Assembly (NCBI GenBank): GCA_944358405.1
Contig: CALVQX010000014.1
Location: 1-42,415, forward strand
Origin: an uncultured Bacilli bacterium
Lineage (GTDB): Bacteria > Bacillota_I > Bacilli_A > RF39 > UBA660
Length of the DNA: 42,415 nt
Direction: 5' to 3'
Part shown: piece by piece, positions 40,877 to 42,415 of the stretch
Numbering within the stretch: position 1 is the first letter of the stretch
Layout of the letters: each line of letters opens with the position of its first letter
Translations under genes and position numbers: made by a program
Notes under the pieces: model-generated
The model's input: the letters and a program-made list of their open reading frames with translations, nothing else
Told to the model about the DNA's origin: nothing
Databases searched by the model: none

Positions 40877-42283
40877 ATGAAAAAGTTAGTGGATTTGCTT
40901 CCATGCAATTATGATGTAGATATTTTAGGGATTGCTGAGGATTCAAGAATGGTTAAGCCAGGGTATCTCTTTGTTGCTACTAAGGGTTATTTTACGGATC
41001 ATTTTGACTTTATCTCTGATGCGATTGCTCAGGGCGCTGTAGCGGTTATTTGTGATCGAGAAATTGAGGTGGATGTTCCAGTGGTTTATGTTTCTGATGT
41101 CAATTCCTGTTATCCTATTTTGTGTCAAAGATTTTATGATGTTGTTCCAGATGATTTTCATTTTTTAGGAATTACTGGAACTGATGGTAAAACTACTACT
41201 GCTATTTTGCTACATTATCTTTTGTCTTTTGATACTACTTCTGCTTATATTGGAACAAATGGTGTTTCTATTTCAGAAAAGAATTGGGAGACAAACAACA
41301 CTACTCCGTGTCTTACAGAATTATATGATACTTTCTCTAAATTGAAAAACAATAACTGTCAAACAATTTGTATGGAAGTGTCAAGTGAAGCACTTTTACA
41401 TCATAGGGTGGATTCTCTTTTATTTGATATTGTTGCTTTTACTAATATTACAGAGGATCATTTGAATGTTCATAAAACTGTTGAAAATTATAGGAATTGT
41501 AAATTTCGTCTATTATCGTTGTTGAAACCCGGTGGTATTGTTTTAGCTAATGGGGACGATGTCAACTGCAATCTTATTGAACATGACAATTTGTTTCGTT
41601 ATGGATTTTCTTCAGAAAATGATTATGTCATATTCGATGTAAATAAAATGTCGAATTTTGTAAATTTTAAAATAAAGTGTAAAGATACTGTTTTTTGCAT
41701 TGAAAGTCCCTTATTAGGAATTTATAATGTTTATAATGTTACTTTGGCTTTCTTGATTGCTTGGAAATATGGTCTTTCTCCTGATGTTTTGGTGGATAGA
41801 ATACGAAATTTTCCTGGTGTCCTTGGACGAAGAGAAAAACTTAATTTTGGACAGAAATTTGACATAATTTTAGATTATGCACATACTTTTAATGGAGTGT
41901 CTTGTCTTCTTGATAGCGTTTCTGATTATTCTAGAATCATTACTGTTACTGGTGCGGCTGGGGGAAGAGAAGTAGAAAAACGTAAGAAGATCGGTTCTTT
42001 AGTGATGAGAAAGTCGGATTATGTTATTTTTACTATGGATGATCCCAGAGAAGAGGATGTAAATGATATTATTGATCAGATGTTATTAGAGGTAAGTTCT
42101 TCTCACTATGAACGAATTGTAGATAGAAAACTGGCTATATATAAAGCTCTTGATATGGCCCTGGAAGGAGATGTTGTGCTAATTCTTGGAAAGGGTAGGG
42201 ATTCTTATATGGCAATTGGGAATCGTCGTGTTCCGTATTGTGATTATGATGTAATTTCTTCTTATTTTGAAAAAAAAGGTTAA
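40877..42283 (+). CDS. murE: MurE-family UDP-MurNAc-dipeptide ligase
   Basis: A 468-residue Mur ligase. The N-terminal UDP-binding domain has EDSRMVKPGYLFVA (about 21-35). The ATP loop is GITGTDGKTTT (about 98-107). The Lys to be carbamylated is in YRNCKFRLL (Lys209), and the C-terminal domain has YAHTFNGV and GRDSYMAI. MurE adds the third amino acid of the stem peptide. The specificity motif, DNPR in meso-diaminopimelate enzymes, reads DDPR (388-391), and the usual GCGGDRDxxKR block reads GAAGGREVEKR, so this is a divergent member. Specificity cannot be fixed. CAGGAGG precedes the ATG at 40877; longer upstream frames overlap recA. Confidence 0.82.
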   Translation: MKKLVDLLPCNYDVDILGIAEDSRMVKPGYLFVATKGYFTDHFDFISDAIAQGAVAVICDREIEVDVPVVYVSDVNSCYPILCQRFYDVVPDDFHFLGITGTDGKTTTAILLHYLLSFDTTSAYIGTNGVSISEKNWETNNTTPCLTELYDTFSKLKNNNCQTICMEVSSEALLHHRVDSLLFDIVAFTNITEDHLNVHKTVENYRNCKFRLLSLLKPGGIVLANGDDVNCNLIEHDNLFRYGFSSENDYVIFDVNKMSNFVNFKIKCKDTVFCIESPLLGIYNVYNVTLAFLIAWKYGLSPDVLVDRIRNFPGVLGRREKLNFGQKFDIILDYAHTFNGVSCLLDSVSDYSRIITVTGAAGGREVEKRKKIGSLVMRKSDYVIFTMDDPREEDVNDIIDQMLLEVSSSHYERIVDRKLAIYKALDMALEGDVVLILGKGRDSYMAIGNRRVPYCDYDVISSYFEKKG

Positions 42284-42311
42284 AAATTGGAGGCTGCTGA
42301 AAAAATTTACA

Positions 42312-42350
42312 AAGATTACTGTAAAATATATCAGTAATCTTTTTGTTTTG
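42312..42350 (+). terminator. Terminator of the MurE-like gene
   Basis: An 11-bp perfect stem (42312-42322 with 42333-42343), a 10-base loop and a T-run. Confidence 0.88.
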
Positions 42351-42352
42351 AT

Positions 42353-42358
42353 ATAATT
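42353..42358 (+). promoter_or_regulatory. Extended -10 promoter for the next gene
   Basis: TATAAT preceded by TGA, just after the terminator and 32 bases before a likely start codon. Confidence 0.6.
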
Positions 42359-42389
42359 GTATATATATAAGAAATAATGGTGATGAATA

Positions 42390-42415
42390 ATGTTGAAGCA
42401 AAACAAGCAATTAGA
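42390..42415 (+). CDS. Start of an unknown gene cut by the right window edge
   Basis: The ATG at 42390 follows GGTGAT at five bases and a TATAAT promoter. Only eight complete codons, beginning MLKQNK, are in the window. Too short to identify; in Bacillus the gene for RNase Y follows recA, but nothing here supports that. Confidence 0.45.

Noticed and set aside
1..42415. Alternative genetic code (TGA as Trp), considered because of the extreme AT content
   Set aside because: Many confident genes end in TGA at the expected length (for example the BspA-like gene, der's neighbours and recU), and Trp is written TGG throughout, for example in tyrS.
1..42415. tRNA genes, IS elements, prophage or defence genes
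   Set aside because: No T-psi-C/anticodon-arm patterns, transposases, integrases or phage structural genes were seen. Almost every stretch belongs to recognised core genes or short gaps.

Overview
The window is AT-rich DNA from a Gram-positive, endospore-forming member of the Bacillota (class Bacilli). Direct evidence is SpoIVA, an alpha/beta-type SASP, a SpoVIF-like protein, EzrA, GpsB, RecU, a class A PBP, a type B RNase P RNA, a T-box leader and a CGAAC-type LexA site. TGA is used as a stop and TGG for Trp, so the code is standard. The fermentation genes (adhE, two acetate kinases) and a BspA-like surface protein suggest an anaerobic, probably gut-associated, uncultured Bacilli lineage. 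That placement is inference.

Layout. 1-651: 3' end of a BspA/DUF285 surface protein. 775-3643 (minus): two tandem FemA/FemX-type peptidoglycan-bridge aminoacyltransferases and a small coiled-coil protein. 3719-7642: trmB, then an operon-like run of lipoprotein, acidic SftA-N-terminus-like protein, DUF948-like protein, YtxH protein and an unknown. 7653-9689: tyrosine T-box leader, CYTH-domain protein and tyrS. 9824-12997: histidine phosphatase and adhE. 13051-14515 (minus): a repeat-bearing unknown protein and rpsD with a long leader that can fold as a double pseudoknot. 14624-22393: ezrA, thiI, SASP, ackA1, a repeat-rich membrane protein and ackA2. 22403-25198: nrnA-like DHH phosphoesterase, engB and two unknowns. 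25227-29810 (minus): spoIVA, zinc-ribbon membrane protein, spoVIF, SHOCT-like protein and der. 29931-34005: two membrane proteins, hup, cca, dnaD and nth. 34192-37493 (minus): class A PBP and recU. 37647-42283: a small ORF, gpsB, rnpB, a RodZ-like protein, pgsA, recA and a MurE-family ligase, with a new reading frame beginning at the right edge.

Gene order resembles Bacillus in several blocks, as I remember that genome: rpsD/ezrA/thiI/sspA/ackA, dnaD/nth/ponA/recU, gpsB/rnpB, ymfM/pgsA/recA, and der/spoIVA/hbs. This is therefore mostly conserved core chromosome. I see no phage, IS element, CRISPR array, tRNA or defence island. Cell-envelope and division functions are over-represented (Fem ligases, PBP, MurE-like, EzrA, GpsB, RodZ-like).

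The most interesting points are the rpsD leader pseudoknots, the T-box control of a CYTH protein together with tyrS, the two acetate kinases with different active-site substitutions, the SftA-like protein without a motor, and a recent in-frame duplication in a hypothetical gene. I did not find a convincing entirely new multi-gene system.
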